A stretch of 64,000 nucleotides of DNA from Novosphingobium pokkalii. Its GTDB lineage: Bacteria; Pseudomonadota; Alphaproteobacteria; Sphingomonadales; Sphingomonadaceae. Within the stretch, counting starts at the first letter, position 1. Each line of letters starts with the position of its first letter. A program made the position numbers and the translations under genes. Location of the stretch: contig NZ_BMZP01000010.1 in the NCBI RefSeq assembly GCF_014652855.1, positions 82,802 through 146,801 on the forward strand. Direction: 5' to 3'. The notes below the pieces were generated by a model. That model was not told the DNA's origin and made no database searches. It saw only the letters and a list, made by a program, of their open reading frames with translations. Of the stretch, positions 21,134 to 30,648 are shown piece after piece.

Positions 21134-24100
21134 ATGCTTTCGCGCTTCTTTGCCAACCGGCCGATCTTTGCCTGGGTCATCGCGATCGTCGTGATGGCAG
21201 CAGGCGCCTTTTCCATCACCACCATGGGGGTGGAGCAATACCCCGACATCGCCCCGCCGACCGTCTCGATCAGCGCCACCTACAACGGGGCTGACGCCTC
21301 GGCGGTGGAAAACAGCGTGACGCAGGTGCTCGAGCAACAGCTCAAGGGCATCGACGGCATGCTCTATTTCACCTCCACCAGCAGCAACGGCTCGGCCAAC
21401 ATCACGGCCACGTTCGAAAAGGGCACAAACCCCGATACGGCCCAGGTGCAGGTGCAGAACGCGATCTCGCGCGCCACCAGCCGCCTGCCCACCGTGGTGC
21501 AGCAGCAGGGCGTTTCGGTGACCAAGGCGCAGAACGACCAGCTTCTGGTCATGGCGCTCTATGACACCACCGGCCGCAGCACCAACGCCGACATCGCCGA
21601 CTACCTGACCACGCGGATCCAGGACCCGCTTTCGCGCGTCGAGGGTGTGGGTTCAGCAGACGTCTATGGCTCGTCCTATGCCATGCGCATCTGGCTCGAT
21701 CCGGCCAAGCTGGCTGCGGTCAACCTGATGCCTTCCGACGTGAATGCCGCGCTTACCGCGCAGAACACGCAGGTTGCCGCTGGCGAAGTGGGCGCCCTGC
21801 CCGCGCCGCAGGGCCAGCGCCTTGACGCGACGGTCACCGCGCGCTCGCGCCTCCAGACCGTGGACGATTTCAAGAAGATCATCCTCAAGACCAATGCCGA
21901 TGGCGGCGAAGTGCGCCTGTCGGACGTGGCCCGCGTGGAGATGGGCCAGGAAAGCTATTCCTCGATCAACACGCTCAACGGCAACGCGGCCACGGGGATC
22001 GCCGTCAGCCTGGCTTCGGGCGCCAATGCGATGCAGACCGCCAAGCTCGTCAAGGCGAAGGTGGACGAGCTCGCCAAGGACATGCCCGAGGGCTACCAGA
22101 TCGCCTATCCGCGCGATTCCAGCACCTTCGTGAAGATCTCGATCGAGGAAGTGGTCAAGGCGCTGTTCGAGGCCATCGCCCTGGTCGTGGTGGTGATGTT
22201 CCTGTTCCTCCAGAACTGGCGCGCCACGCTGATCCCGGCGATCGCCGTGCCGGTGGTGCTGCTCGGCACCTTCGGCATCCTTGCGTTGCTGGGCTATACC
22301 ATCAACACGCTGACCATGTTCGGCCTGGTGTTGGCGATCGGCCTGCTGGTGGACGATGCCATCGTCGTGGTCGAAAACGTCGAGCGCGTGATGCACGAAG
22401 AGCATCTCTCGCCGCTCGATGCCACGGTCAAATCGATGGGCGAGATTACTTCCGCGCTGATCGGCATCACGCTGGTGCTGACCGCCGTGTTCATTCCGAT
22501 GGCCTTCTTCGGCGGCTCGACCGGCGCGATCTATCGTCAGTTCTCAATCACCATTGTCTCGGCCATGGGGCTTTCGGTGATGGTGGCGCTGGTGCTAACC
22601 CCCGCGCTCTGCGCCACGCTGCTCAAGCGCGAGGAAAAGCCCAAGGGCCGGTTCTTCACCGGGTTCAACCGCCGCTATGATCGCTTGCAGGACGGCTATC
22701 AGAGCCGTCTTTCCGGGATCGTCGGCCGCCCACTGCCGTGGATGCTGGTCTTCGCCGGCATCATCGGCGCGATGATCTTCCTTTACACTCGCCTGCCCAC
22801 CAGCTTCCTGCCCGACGAGGACCAGGGCCAGTTGATGATGAGCTATACCCTGCCGGTCGGCTCCACCATGGAGCAGACCCAGGCGGTGGCCGCGCAGGCG
22901 CAGGACCTGATCCAGAAGACCGAAGGCAACAATATCCGCGCGGTGTTCATCATCGCCGGGCGCGGCCAGGGCGGATCCGGCCAGAACACCGGGATGGGCT
23001 TCATCCTGCTCAAGGACTGGGACGATCGCCCCGGCAGCGACAGCAGCGCCTCGGCCATCTCGGCCCGCCTCAACAAGCTGTTCGCCACGAAGATGGGCAG
23101 CAAGGCCCAGATCTTCGTGCTTTCGCCGCCGGCCATTCGCGGGCTGGGCGCCTCGGCCGGGTTCGACATGTATTTGCAGGACAGCGAAGGCCAGGGCCGC
23201 ACCGCGCTGACCGCCGCGCGCAAGCAACTGGTGGAAGACGCCAACGGCAGTGGCCGCGTCGCCCAGGCCCGGCTCCAGGGCCTGGAAGACACCCCGCAAC
23301 TGCGCGTCTCGCTCAATGACGAGGCGATCACCGCGTTCCAGATCGCCCCGTCGGACGTCAACTCCACGTTGTCTACCGCCTGGGGCGGCACTTACGTCAA
23401 CGACTTCGTCGATCGCGGCCGCGTGAAGAAGGTCTATGTCCAGGGCGACGCGCCCTATCGCAGCAAGCCGCAGGACCTGGGCCAATGGTACGTGCGCGGC
23501 TCCAACGGCCAGATGGCGCCATTCGCCGCCTTTGCCCAGACCGACTGGACCGTCGGCGCCCCGGTGCTGCCGCGCTTCAACGGCATCGCCGCGCAGGAAG
23601 TGGTCGGCAACCCGGCCAGCGGCGTCAGTTCGGGCCAGGCCATGCAGGCGATGGAAGACCTGGCGGGCAAGCTCAACGGCGGGTACAACGTCGCCTGGGC
23701 CGGCCTGTCGTATCAGGAGCGCGCCGCCAGCAGCCAGACCGGCCTGCTCTATGGCGCCTCGATCTTCTTCATCTTCCTGTGCCTGGCCGCGCTCTATGAA
23801 AGCTGGTCGGTGCCGGTCTCGGTTCTGCTGGTCATTCCACTCGGCGTGATCGGCGCGGTGCTGGCCGTGACTCTGCGCGGCTTCAACAACGACATCTATT
23901 TCCAGGTGGCGCTGCTGACCACGATCGGGCTTTCGGCCAAGAACGCGATCCTGATCGTGGAGTTTGCCGAAGCGGCGCTGCATCGCGGGCTCAAGCCGGT
24001 GGATGCCGCGCTGGAAGCGGCGCGGCTGCGCTTCCGCCCGATCATCATGACCTCGGTTGCATTCATCGCCGGCGTCATTCCGCTCGCCGTGGCCAGCGGC

Positions 24101-24274
24101 GCGGGCGCCAACGGTCGCCGCGCGATTGGCACCGGCGTGCTGGGCGGCATGCTTTCGGCCACGCTGCTGGCGATCTTCCTCGTTCCGCTGTTCTTCGTGC
24201 TGGTCAAGCGCGTCTTCCATGGCCGCGATGCCACGCCCGATACGCCCGATTCCGAAAAGGAGGCGCAGGCATGA
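21134..24274 (+). CDS. RND multidrug efflux permease (HAE1, AcrB/MexB type)
   Basis: The 1046-residue inner-membrane trimeric pump exports hydrophobic compounds using proton motive force. The first membrane helix is at residues 9-28 (FAWVIAIVVMAAGAF), followed by the porter-domain start EQYPDIAPP. The proton-relay Asp pair is at 407-408 (LVDDAIVVVEN), the same numbers as in AcrB, and the relay Lys is at 936 (SAKNAILIVEFAE). Length and motifs are those of a complete, intact pump. Its stop overlaps the outer-membrane factor start (ATGA). Substrate range cannot be told. Confidence 0.95.
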   Translation: MLSRFFANRPIFAWVIAIVVMAAGAFSITTMGVEQYPDIAPPTVSISATYNGADASAVENSVTQVLEQQLKGIDGMLYFTSTSSNGSANITATFEKGTNPDTAQVQVQNAISRATSRLPTVVQQQGVSVTKAQNDQLLVMALYDTTGRSTNADIADYLTTRIQDPLSRVEGVGSADVYGSSYAMRIWLDPAKLAAVNLMPSDVNAALTAQNTQVAAGEVGALPAPQGQRLDATVTARSRLQTVDDFKKIILKTNADGGEVRLSDVARVEMGQESYSSINTLNGNAATGIAVSLASGANAMQTAKLVKAKVDELAKDMPEGYQIAYPRDSSTFVKISIEEVVKALFEAIALVVVVMFLFLQNWRATLIPAIAVPVVLLGTFGILALLGYTINTLTMFGLVLAIGLLVDDAIVVVENVERVMHEEHLSPLDATVKSMGEITSALIGITLVLTAVFIPMAFFGGSTGAIYRQFSITIVSAMGLSVMVALVLTPALCATLLKREEKPKGRFFTGFNRRYDRLQDGYQSRLSGIVGRPLPWMLVFAGIIGAMIFLYTRLPTSFLPDEDQGQLMMSYTLPVGSTMEQTQAVAAQAQDLIQKTEGNNIRAVFIIAGRGQGGSGQNTGMGFILLKDWDDRPGSDSSASAISARLNKLFATKMGSKAQIFVLSPPAIRGLGASAGFDMYLQDSEGQGRTALTAARKQLVEDANGSGRVAQARLQGLEDTPQLRVSLNDEAITAFQIAPSDVNSTLSTAWGGTYVNDFVDRGRVKKVYVQGDAPYRSKPQDLGQWYVRGSNGQMAPFAAFAQTDWTVGAPVLPRFNGIAAQEVVGNPASGVSSGQAMQAMEDLAGKLNGGYNVAWAGLSYQERAASSQTGLLYGASIFFIFLCLAALYESWSVPVSVLLVIPLGVIGAVLAVTLRGFNNDIYFQVALLTTIGLSAKNAILIVEFAEAALHRGLKPVDAALEAARLRFRPIIMTSVAFIAGVIPLAVASGAGANGRRAIGTGVLGGMLSATLLAIFLVPLFFVLVKRVFHGRDATPDTPDSEKEAQA

Positions 24275-25674
24275 GCGCGCCCGTCGTGAAAACCGCCCGA
24301 GCCGCGCTCTGCGGTGTTGCCCTGCTGGCACTGGGGGCGTGCAACCTCGCGCCCAAATATGTGCGGCCAGACCTGCCGGTCGCCCCCACCCTGCCCCAGG
24401 GCGCCAGCTATCCGACGCTGGCCGACGGGGCCACGGGCGTGGATGCCATCGGCTGGCAGGCGTTCTTCACCGATCCGCAACTGCGCGACACGATCGCCTT
24501 GGCGCTATCCAGCAACCGCGACTTGCGCAGCGCCGTGGCCGCCGTGGCCCAGGCCCGCGCCACCTACAAGGTCGATCGCGCAGCGCTGCTGCCCACGGTG
24601 ACCGCCGGGCCAAGCGCCTCGCTATCGCGCACCAGCACGATCAAGACCGAGAACTATGAGGTAAGCGGCAACGTTTCGGCCTATCAAGTCGATCTGTTCG
24701 GCAAGCTGCGCAACACCAGCAAGGCGGCGTTCGAAGCCTATCTGGCGAGCGACGAAGGCCGCAAGGCCACGCAGATCACGGTGATTTCGGAAACGGCGAC
24801 CGCCTGGCTGACACTCGCGGCAGACCGCGACGCCTTGGCCGTGGCCAAGGCGACCTATGAGTCGCGCGCCAAGACCTTGCAACTGACCCAGCAACTCGAA
24901 GCCAATGGCGTGGGCACCAAGCTGGCCATCGCCCAGGCCCAGACCGCGCTCGACACCGCACGGGCCGACGTCGCGGACTATACCACCGCCGTCGCGCAGG
25001 ATCGCAACGCGCTGGACCTGCTGGCGGGCCAGCCGGTTCCCGAGAACCTGCTGCCCACCACACTGGGCGACGGACGGCAGACGCTTGCCAGCTTGCCGGT
25101 CGGTCTCTCGTCCGACGTGCTGCTGCGCCGGCCCGACGTGCTTCAGGCCGAACACACGCTCAAGGCCGCCAATGCCCGCATCGGCGCCGCGCGCGCGGCG
25201 TTCTTCCCCTCGATCTCGCTCACCGGGCTGCTGGGCCTGGCCAGTTCGAGCCTGTCGGGCCTGTTCAACGGCGGCACCTTTGCCTGGACCGCCAGCGGCA
25301 GTGCCACGCAGACGGTGTTCGATGGCGGCGTGAACGCCGGCAACCTCGCCTATGCCAAGGCCAGCCGCGATGCCGCCGTCGCGTCTTATGAAAAGACGAT
25401 CCAGACCGCGTTCCAGGAAGTGGCCGATGCCCTCGCCCGGCGCGGCACGATCGACGACAAGGTGGCCGCGCAGGAAAGCTATCTCGCCAATGCCGAAAAG
25501 GCAGCGCGGATCACCCAGTCGCTTTACCAGAACGGCATCGACACCTTCCTGGAACCGCTCGATGCGGAACGCACCGCCTATACCGCGCGCCAGAGCCTGG
25601 TGACGGCGCGCCTGGCACGGGCCACCAACATGGTCACACTGTATGAAGTGCTTGGCGGCGGGCTGACTCCTTAA
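24271..25674 (+). CDS. RND efflux outer-membrane factor (OprM/NodT lipoprotein)
   Basis: The 467-residue channel protein completes the tripartite pump. The lipobox is LLALGAC (Cys about residue 25) and the mature protein begins NLAPKYVRP, as in NodT-family factors. Two repeated alpha-helical coiled regions are evident; one contains LLRRPDVLQAEHTLKAANARIGAARA, with the hallmark RPDV. The C-terminus reads VTLYEVLGGG. The start overlaps the permease stop (ATGA). A terminator-like hairpin follows at 25767-25810. Confidence 0.94.
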   Translation: MSAPVVKTARAALCGVALLALGACNLAPKYVRPDLPVAPTLPQGASYPTLADGATGVDAIGWQAFFTDPQLRDTIALALSSNRDLRSAVAAVAQARATYKVDRAALLPTVTAGPSASLSRTSTIKTENYEVSGNVSAYQVDLFGKLRNTSKAAFEAYLASDEGRKATQITVISETATAWLTLAADRDALAVAKATYESRAKTLQLTQQLEANGVGTKLAIAQAQTALDTARADVADYTTAVAQDRNALDLLAGQPVPENLLPTTLGDGRQTLASLPVGLSSDVLLRRPDVLQAEHTLKAANARIGAARAAFFPSISLTGLLGLASSSLSGLFNGGTFAWTASGSATQTVFDGGVNAGNLAYAKASRDAAVASYEKTIQTAFQEVADALARRGTIDDKVAAQESYLANAEKAARITQSLYQNGIDTFLEPLDAERTAYTARQSLVTARLARATNMVTLYEVLGGGLTP

Positions 25675-25766
25675 ACAGACGCAGGCCGCCGGCAGCCGGT
25701 TGGCTCCGTAACGGTTGGGTTCCGGCGGCATCGTTTCTTGCCGCAGCGCGGCAAGACGGGAACACT

Positions 25767-25810
25767 AAGGGCATCGGGATGGCGCCACTGGCGCGGGTTC
25801 CGATGCCCTT
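25767..25810 (+). terminator. Hairpin downstream of the RND operon
   Basis: AAGGGCATCGG (25767-25777) pairs with CCGATGCCCTT (25800-25810), followed by TTCCGTTTCC. The inner GGCGCC...GGCGC can extend the structure. It lies just upstream of the pyruvyltransferase gene, so it may instead shape that gene's 5' leader. Confidence 0.6.
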
Positions 25811-25840
25811 TTCCGTTTCCGGCCGAGGACCGTGTCCGCC

Positions 25841-27232
25841 ATGTCGCCTGCCCCCGACTCTTGTGGCGCCGCCCTGCGTGTGGCCCTGCTCAATGTGAAA
25901 TACAGCCCGAATCTGGGCGATGGCCTGCTGGCCGAATGCCTGGAACGAGAATTGGCGCAGGCACTGGGCGGCGCGCGCGTCCATTCGATCGACATTGCCG
26001 GCCGCACCGGTTGGTCCGCACAAAGCACCCCGCGCCGGGGGCGTGTGCTGGCGCTGCTCGAAGCGGTGCCGCCGGCCCTGCGCCAGATCGCGGCGGCAAC
26101 CGCGCTCACCCTGCTCAGCCGGCTGGTGTTGCGCCGCCACGTGCGGACTGGGCTGTCTGGCGTGGCCGCTGTGGTGATCGGCGGTGGCAACCTGCTGACC
26201 GATGCCGATCTCAATTTCCCGATCAAGCTGGCCGGCGCCAGCGCCGAAGTGGCGCGGCGCGGCCTGCCGCTGGCGGTGCATGCCGTGGGGGCGAGCCCGC
26301 ACTGGTCGCCACGTGGCCGGGCCTTGTTCGCCCGTGCGCTGTCCCGTCGCCATCTGGCCCATGCCGCGGTACGGGACGAGCGCAGTCGCCAGGCCTGGGC
26401 CATGCAACTGGAACCGGCCGGGTTGCCGCCTGCGGAAGTGGTCGGCGATCCGGGGCTGCTGGCCAGCCTGCACTATACCCGCGCCCCGCGCAGCACCCCG
26501 GCCGAGCAGGAACGCCGCGTGGCGCTGTGTATCACCGCGCCGCTCGCGCTGCGCTATCACATGGGCCAGCACCATGGCCGCGACGCCGGCCAGGCCGGTG
26601 CCCTGCATGACGAGGCGGTGATCGCCTGGTACGGCACGCTGGCCAGCGCCCTCGCCCAGCAGGGGCTGCACGTGATCCTGTTCACCAACGGCAGCCCGGA
26701 AGACCGCGCCTGCCTGGCCCGCCATGCCCACCGCTGGACGGCCGAGCCGCCAGCGGCAGGCTGGCACGGCGGCCTTCCGCGCAAGGGCCGGGGCCGCGTC
26801 AGCGTGGCAGCGCCCTTTGCCACCCCGGCCGATCTGGCAGTGTTCGTCGCCGGCTGTGACCTGATCATCGCGCATCGCATGCATGCCTGCATTGCCGCGC
26901 ATTCCTTTGCCGTGCCCACCATCGGCCTGACGTGGGACGAAAAGCTCACCAGCTTTTTCGCCCTTGCCGGGCGCGCGCGCTACGCCGTCGATGGCCCCGC
27001 GCTACCCCTGCCGACCATGGTGGAACTGGTTCAGGCCGCGCTGGCCGAAGGCGTGGATCGCACGGCACTCGCCGCGCTGATCGCGCGCACCCGCGCCGAT
27101 GTCAGCCGCCTGGGGCAGCGCCTGCTGGCGGCCACCGCCAAAGAGGCGCTGCCCATACCGATGGCAGAGCCCGTGACAACCCCGGCGTCCATCCCCGCAC
27201 CAGCCGAAGTCGCCACGCCGGTGCCAGCCTGA
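25841..27232 (+). CDS. Polysaccharide pyruvyl transferase family protein
   Basis: The 463-residue protein belongs to PF04230, which adds ketal-linked pyruvate to exopolysaccharide or cell-wall sugars using PEP. The opening KYSPNLGDGLLAECL, the VVIGGGNLLTD strand and the C-terminal HRMHACIAAHSFAVPTIGLTWDEK are the family's three conserved blocks. GAGGA (25825-25829) lies 11 bases from ATG 25841 and only 2 from GTG 25832, so ATG is preferred; GTG would add three residues. The last ~30 residues are Pro/Ala/Thr-rich and probably disordered. It overlaps the following glycosyltransferase (TGATG). Confidence 0.87.
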   Translation: MSPAPDSCGAALRVALLNVKYSPNLGDGLLAECLERELAQALGGARVHSIDIAGRTGWSAQSTPRRGRVLALLEAVPPALRQIAAATALTLLSRLVLRRHVRTGLSGVAAVVIGGGNLLTDADLNFPIKLAGASAEVARRGLPLAVHAVGASPHWSPRGRALFARALSRRHLAHAAVRDERSRQAWAMQLEPAGLPPAEVVGDPGLLASLHYTRAPRSTPAEQERRVALCITAPLALRYHMGQHHGRDAGQAGALHDEAVIAWYGTLASALAQQGLHVILFTNGSPEDRACLARHAHRWTAEPPAAGWHGGLPRKGRGRVSVAAPFATPADLAVFVAGCDLIIAHRMHACIAAHSFAVPTIGLTWDEKLTSFFALAGRARYAVDGPALPLPTMVELVQAALAEGVDRTALAALIARTRADVSRLGQRLLAATAKEALPIPMAEPVTTPASIPAPAEVATPVPA

Positions 27233-28632
27233 TGCGTGGCGCCCCGATCGATCGCATCGTGGTGATCAACGATCTGGCGCGTCCCATGGGAGGCGCCAGT
27301 GCCCTGGCGCTGACCTCCGCACGCGCATTTCGCGCGCTGGGCCACGCGGTCACGCTGCTGGTGGGCGATGCCGGGGACGACGGCAACCTGGCCGCCGCCG
27401 GGATTGATTGCGTGGCGCTGGGCCAGGGTCGCCTGCTCTCCCGACCAAAGGTGGAAGCGGCCATGGCCGCACTGTGGAACCGCCGGGCCGGGCGCATGGT
27501 GGCCGCGTGGATCGCGCAGCATGATACCCCGCGCACGGTCTATCACCTGCATGGCTGGTTGCAGATTCTCTCCCCCGCCGTGCTCCATGCCTTGGCCCCG
27601 GTGCGCGATCGACTGGTGATTTCCGCGCACGACTTCTTCCTGGCCTGCCCCAATGGCGCCTTTGCCGATCTGCGCAGCGGGCAGCCCTGCCCGCTGGTGC
27701 CGCTATCGCGCGCCTGCCTCACCGCGCCGTGCGACCGTCACAGCCGCAGCCACAAGCTGCTGCGCGTGGTGCGCCATGCGATCCAGACGTGGGTGTTCGA
27801 TCCGGCCCATTCACCACCGGTCTTGGCGATTCATGCCGGCATGGCGCCCTATCTGGCGCGTGCCGGCATTCCGCGCGATGCGATCCACGCCCTGCCCAAC
27901 CCGGTGGTGCCATGGTCTGCCCAGCGCATCGCCGCCGAAGACAACCGCGAAGTGCTGTTCGTGGGCCGCCTGGAAGAAACCAAAGGCCCCGATCTGGCCG
28001 CCGCCGCCGCGCGCGCCGCCGGAGTGCCGCTGCGCCTGGTCGGTACCGGCGCGCTGGAAGGCAGCCTGCGCGCGCGCTATCCCGAAGCGCGCTTCAGCGG
28101 GCGCCTTTCCCCGCCCGAAATCGCCCGCGTGGCGCAGCGGGCCAGGCTGCTGGTCATGCCCAGCCGCTATCCCGAACCCTATGGCCTGGTGGCGATGGAA
28201 GCGGCACGATCAGGCCTGCCGGTGGTGCTGCCCAGCACGGCATTGCTGGCGGAAGACCTGGTACGCCACGGCGCCGGCGTGGCGGTAGACCCGCGCGACA
28301 CGGCCGCCTTTGCCACGGTTCTGGGAGAACTGGCGCAAGACAATGCGCGCGTCCGCGCAATGAGCGAGGCGGCCATAAACCTGCCTACCGACCTTGCCCT
28401 GTCGCCAGACATGTGGATCGCCCGACTGCTGGATTTCTACGCAGCACGACTGGCAGCGCTGGCCGTCTCGGGTCAAATGCCCTATCAGCGACCCGATGCC
28501 GCGCCGCGCGGGGCTGAGCCGGACTCGTTGCCCGAGCCTGCCTTGCTGGAGCGCACCGCGCGGGCGCGGCCATTGAGCACGGCGGAACTGGCCGCCGGTG
28601 CGCGTCGCTCCAGGTCTCGCAGCGGCGAATAA
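27232..28632 (+). CDS. Glycosyltransferase family 4 protein
   Basis: The 466-residue protein begins VVINDLARPMGGASALALTSARA, a GT4 acceptor loop. A cysteine-containing insert (CPNGAFADLRSGQPCPL...CLTAPC, residues about 138-166) is followed by the donor site LFVGRLEETKGPDL and the EX7E motif EPYGLVAMEAARSGLP. The start overlaps the pyruvyltransferase stop. The last ~50 residues are basic and low-complexity, and their DNA overlaps the opposite-strand gene at 28485-28988 by 148 bases. The pair with the pyruvyltransferase suggests a pyruvylated surface polysaccharide (inference). Confidence 0.87.
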   Translation: MRGAPIDRIVVINDLARPMGGASALALTSARAFRALGHAVTLLVGDAGDDGNLAAAGIDCVALGQGRLLSRPKVEAAMAALWNRRAGRMVAAWIAQHDTPRTVYHLHGWLQILSPAVLHALAPVRDRLVISAHDFFLACPNGAFADLRSGQPCPLVPLSRACLTAPCDRHSRSHKLLRVVRHAIQTWVFDPAHSPPVLAIHAGMAPYLARAGIPRDAIHALPNPVVPWSAQRIAAEDNREVLFVGRLEETKGPDLAAAAARAAGVPLRLVGTGALEGSLRARYPEARFSGRLSPPEIARVAQRARLLVMPSRYPEPYGLVAMEAARSGLPVVLPSTALLAEDLVRHGAGVAVDPRDTAAFATVLGELAQDNARVRAMSEAAINLPTDLALSPDMWIARLLDFYAARLAALAVSGQMPYQRPDAAPRGAEPDSLPEPALLERTARARPLSTAELAAGARRSRSRSGE

Positions 28633-28988
28633 GGGTGGCTGCGCGCCAGGCTGCGCAAGTGCTGGATCTTGAGCGGCACGATCACCACCGCCAGCGCCGC
28701 GATCGATACCGCCCAGCGCCAGAACAGCATCTGGCCCGATTGAGCCGCCGCCAGGAACTCTGCCACCGTCATCCACACCGCCTGCGCGCCGAGCAATTCG
28801 GAACTGCGCTGGTCCGGCGCGGACAGCAGGATCAGCAGGCCTAGAAGAAAGGCCATGACCGCCGTACTCTCGGGCGTGGCCAGCCCGGTGACATAGCCGG
28901 CGGTCATCGCCGTTGCCGCGAACAACGCCAGAATCCGTCCAAGGCGGACAAGTTGCGCAGGGGCAAATCGGGCGAGCAGGTGGTTCAC
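28485..28988 (-). CDS. Small integral membrane protein of unknown function
   Basis: The 167-residue protein has about four hydrophobic stretches: ILALFAATAMTAGYVTGLA (residues ~19-37), VMAFLLGLLILLSA (~44-57), a weaker one near 67-80, and WAVSIAALAVVIVPL (~91-105). A basic, Ser/Ala-rich tail follows. I do not recognise a family. Its 3' end runs 148 bases into the convergent glycosyltransferase gene. The membrane segments lie outside the overlap, so the gene body is credible even if the tail is odd. A role in envelope polysaccharide handling is only a guess from position. Confidence 0.6.
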   Translation of the reverse strand: MNHLLARFAPAQLVRLGRILALFAATAMTAGYVTGLATPESTAVMAFLLGLLILLSAPDQRSSELLGAQAVWMTVAEFLAAAQSGQMLFWRWAVSIAALAVVIVPLKIQHLRSLARSHPYSPLRDLERRAPAASSAVLNGRARAVRSSKAGSGNESGSAPRGAASGR

Positions 28989-29323
28989 ACTGTCGTCCGT
29001 GACATAACAGCCCTCAACGAATGCTTGCCGGCGATCGTTAACGCCGGGGCAAAGCCGCTACGCACAATGCCTGAGGGAAACTGTCCCGAGTTTGGCGGCA
29101 AATGGCGGCGGATCGGTTCAAAAGTCCACCGCGCTGAAACGGAAAGATTTTGCCGGGGCCAGCACGGCCCTGCCGCCCAGTCGGCAACGGCTGGCAGCCC
29201 GAAGGCCCGTTCCGCCTTGATGGCGCGCACCGGCAACTGCCTCAGAAATGGCGGCGATTGCTGCCGCGAGGCTGGCGAGCGGATGATACCACCCCGGCCA
29301 TGGCAATGGTGGCAGGAGGCGAG
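28989..29323. other. 335-base intergenic region with no recognised feature
   Basis: This region lies between divergent genes and must hold their promoters. I see no clear -35/-10 pair, RNA gene or repeat. The only strong local signal is AGGAGG at 29314-29319, which serves as ribosome site for the downstream beta-barrel gene. Confidence 0.5.
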
Positions 29324-30634
29324 GTGCGACAGCATCGGCAGGGGAACCGGCGGCACGGGTGCTACGCGCGCTGGAGCCGCAGGGCAATGCAATGGGGCTC
29401 GCTGGCAGGTGCGCTGTCATGGCCTGTGCTGGCCGCCGGGCAAAGCGGGGCAGAGCGGCGCTCCGGGCCGGAAACGGTCGAGAACCGGATCAGGCCGGGG
29501 CTGGAAGGCACCGGGTTCCAGGCCGGCTCGCTGCGCATCCTGCCCACAGTGGCGTTCGGCGTGGTGGCGACCGACGATCTCTATGCCCGCCGCGTGCCGC
29601 GCGTCTCCGATATCGGGGCCGATTTCGCGCCGGCCGTTACCGTGCAATCGCAATGGGATCGCCATGCGCTTACCCTGCGCGCCGATGGCCTGTTCGAGCG
29701 CTATGCCCGCCACGGTGCGGAGGGCACCGATCGCTATGGTACCGGGCTTGCCACCCGGATCGACATCGGGCGGGACACGCACCTCAATCTCGATGCCGCG
29801 ATCGACCGCCGGATCGAGGCGCGCGGCACGACCGGGGACACGCTGTTCGGGGTGAAGCCCATCGCCTTTCGCCAGGTCAGCCTGGGCGGCAGCGTGGAAC
29901 AGGCGGTAGGCGCCACCCGCCTGGCGTTCGACTTGCGGTTCGACCGGTTCCACTACTTCAACCGCCAGGATGGCGCGACCACCATCGTGCTGTCGCAACG
30001 CGATTACCAGGCCGTGGCCGGTGGCGCGAAAATCATCTGCCCGATTTCGTCGGCCGTCGCCGTGTCGGTGGCGCTCAAGCTCAACGCCACGCGCTATCCG
30101 CACGAGAACCCCGCCGAAGCGACCCGCCGCTCGCATGGCTATGCCGTGATGGCCGGCCTTGCCTTCGGCCAGGATCGCCTGATCCAGGGCACGGTGGCGC
30201 TGGGCTATCTGCACCAGCGCTTCACCAGCCGGCTCTATCCCACGATCGCGGGCTTGGCCTATGACATCAACCTGCGCTGGCACGTCACACCGCTCACCAC
30301 GCTGTCGTTGGCGGCGGACAAGACCATCCAGCGCTCCCCGATCATCGACGTCGCCGGGATCGAGCTGCAGCAGTTCAGCCTGGGCGCGGCGCACGAATTG
30401 CTGCGCACGCTGATCCTGCGGCCAAGCGTGAGCTATACAGTCAACCGCTTTCGCGGCGGATCGCGCAAGGATCACTATGCCAGCGCGGGGCTGTCTGCCA
30501 CATGGCAGGCCGCGCCGCACGTGCAGGTGGAAGGCGCGCTGCGCCACGCCCTGGGCCGCACCAACGCCGACATCGCCAAGCCGCGCGAATACGACCAGAA
30601 CCGCGCCACCATCACGCTGAAATACGTGTTCTGA
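29324..30634 (+). CDS. Outer-membrane beta-barrel protein (BBP2-like)
   Basis: The 436-residue protein appears to be an outer-membrane barrel of the PF10082 type often linked with polysaccharide loci. After a signal region it starts TGFQAGSLRILPTVAFGVVATDDLYA and continues as alternating amphipathic strands to a C-terminal Phe (ITLKYVF), the usual barrel insertion signal. GTG 29324 has AGGAGG four bases upstream and gives an Arg-rich N-region before the hydrophobic core GSLAGALSWPVLAAG. ATG 29387 would give a shorter signal. It may serve as export or assembly barrel for the polysaccharide built by the upstream genes (inference). Confidence 0.78.
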   Translation: MRQHRQGNRRHGCYARWSRRAMQWGSLAGALSWPVLAAGQSGAERRSGPETVENRIRPGLEGTGFQAGSLRILPTVAFGVVATDDLYARRVPRVSDIGADFAPAVTVQSQWDRHALTLRADGLFERYARHGAEGTDRYGTGLATRIDIGRDTHLNLDAAIDRRIEARGTTGDTLFGVKPIAFRQVSLGGSVEQAVGATRLAFDLRFDRFHYFNRQDGATTIVLSQRDYQAVAGGAKIICPISSAVAVSVALKLNATRYPHENPAEATRRSHGYAVMAGLAFGQDRLIQGTVALGYLHQRFTSRLYPTIAGLAYDINLRWHVTPLTTLSLAADKTIQRSPIIDVAGIELQQFSLGAAHELLRTLILRPSVSYTVNRFRGGSRKDHYASAGLSATWQAAPHVQVEGALRHALGRTNADIAKPREYDQNRATITLKYVF

Positions 30635-30648
30635 GCCGCGCCTCCGCC

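Noticed and set aside
28953..29855. 300-residue plus-strand frame before the beta-barrel gene
   Set aside because: It overlaps the barrel gene in another frame and has shadow-like Arg/Pro/Ser composition.
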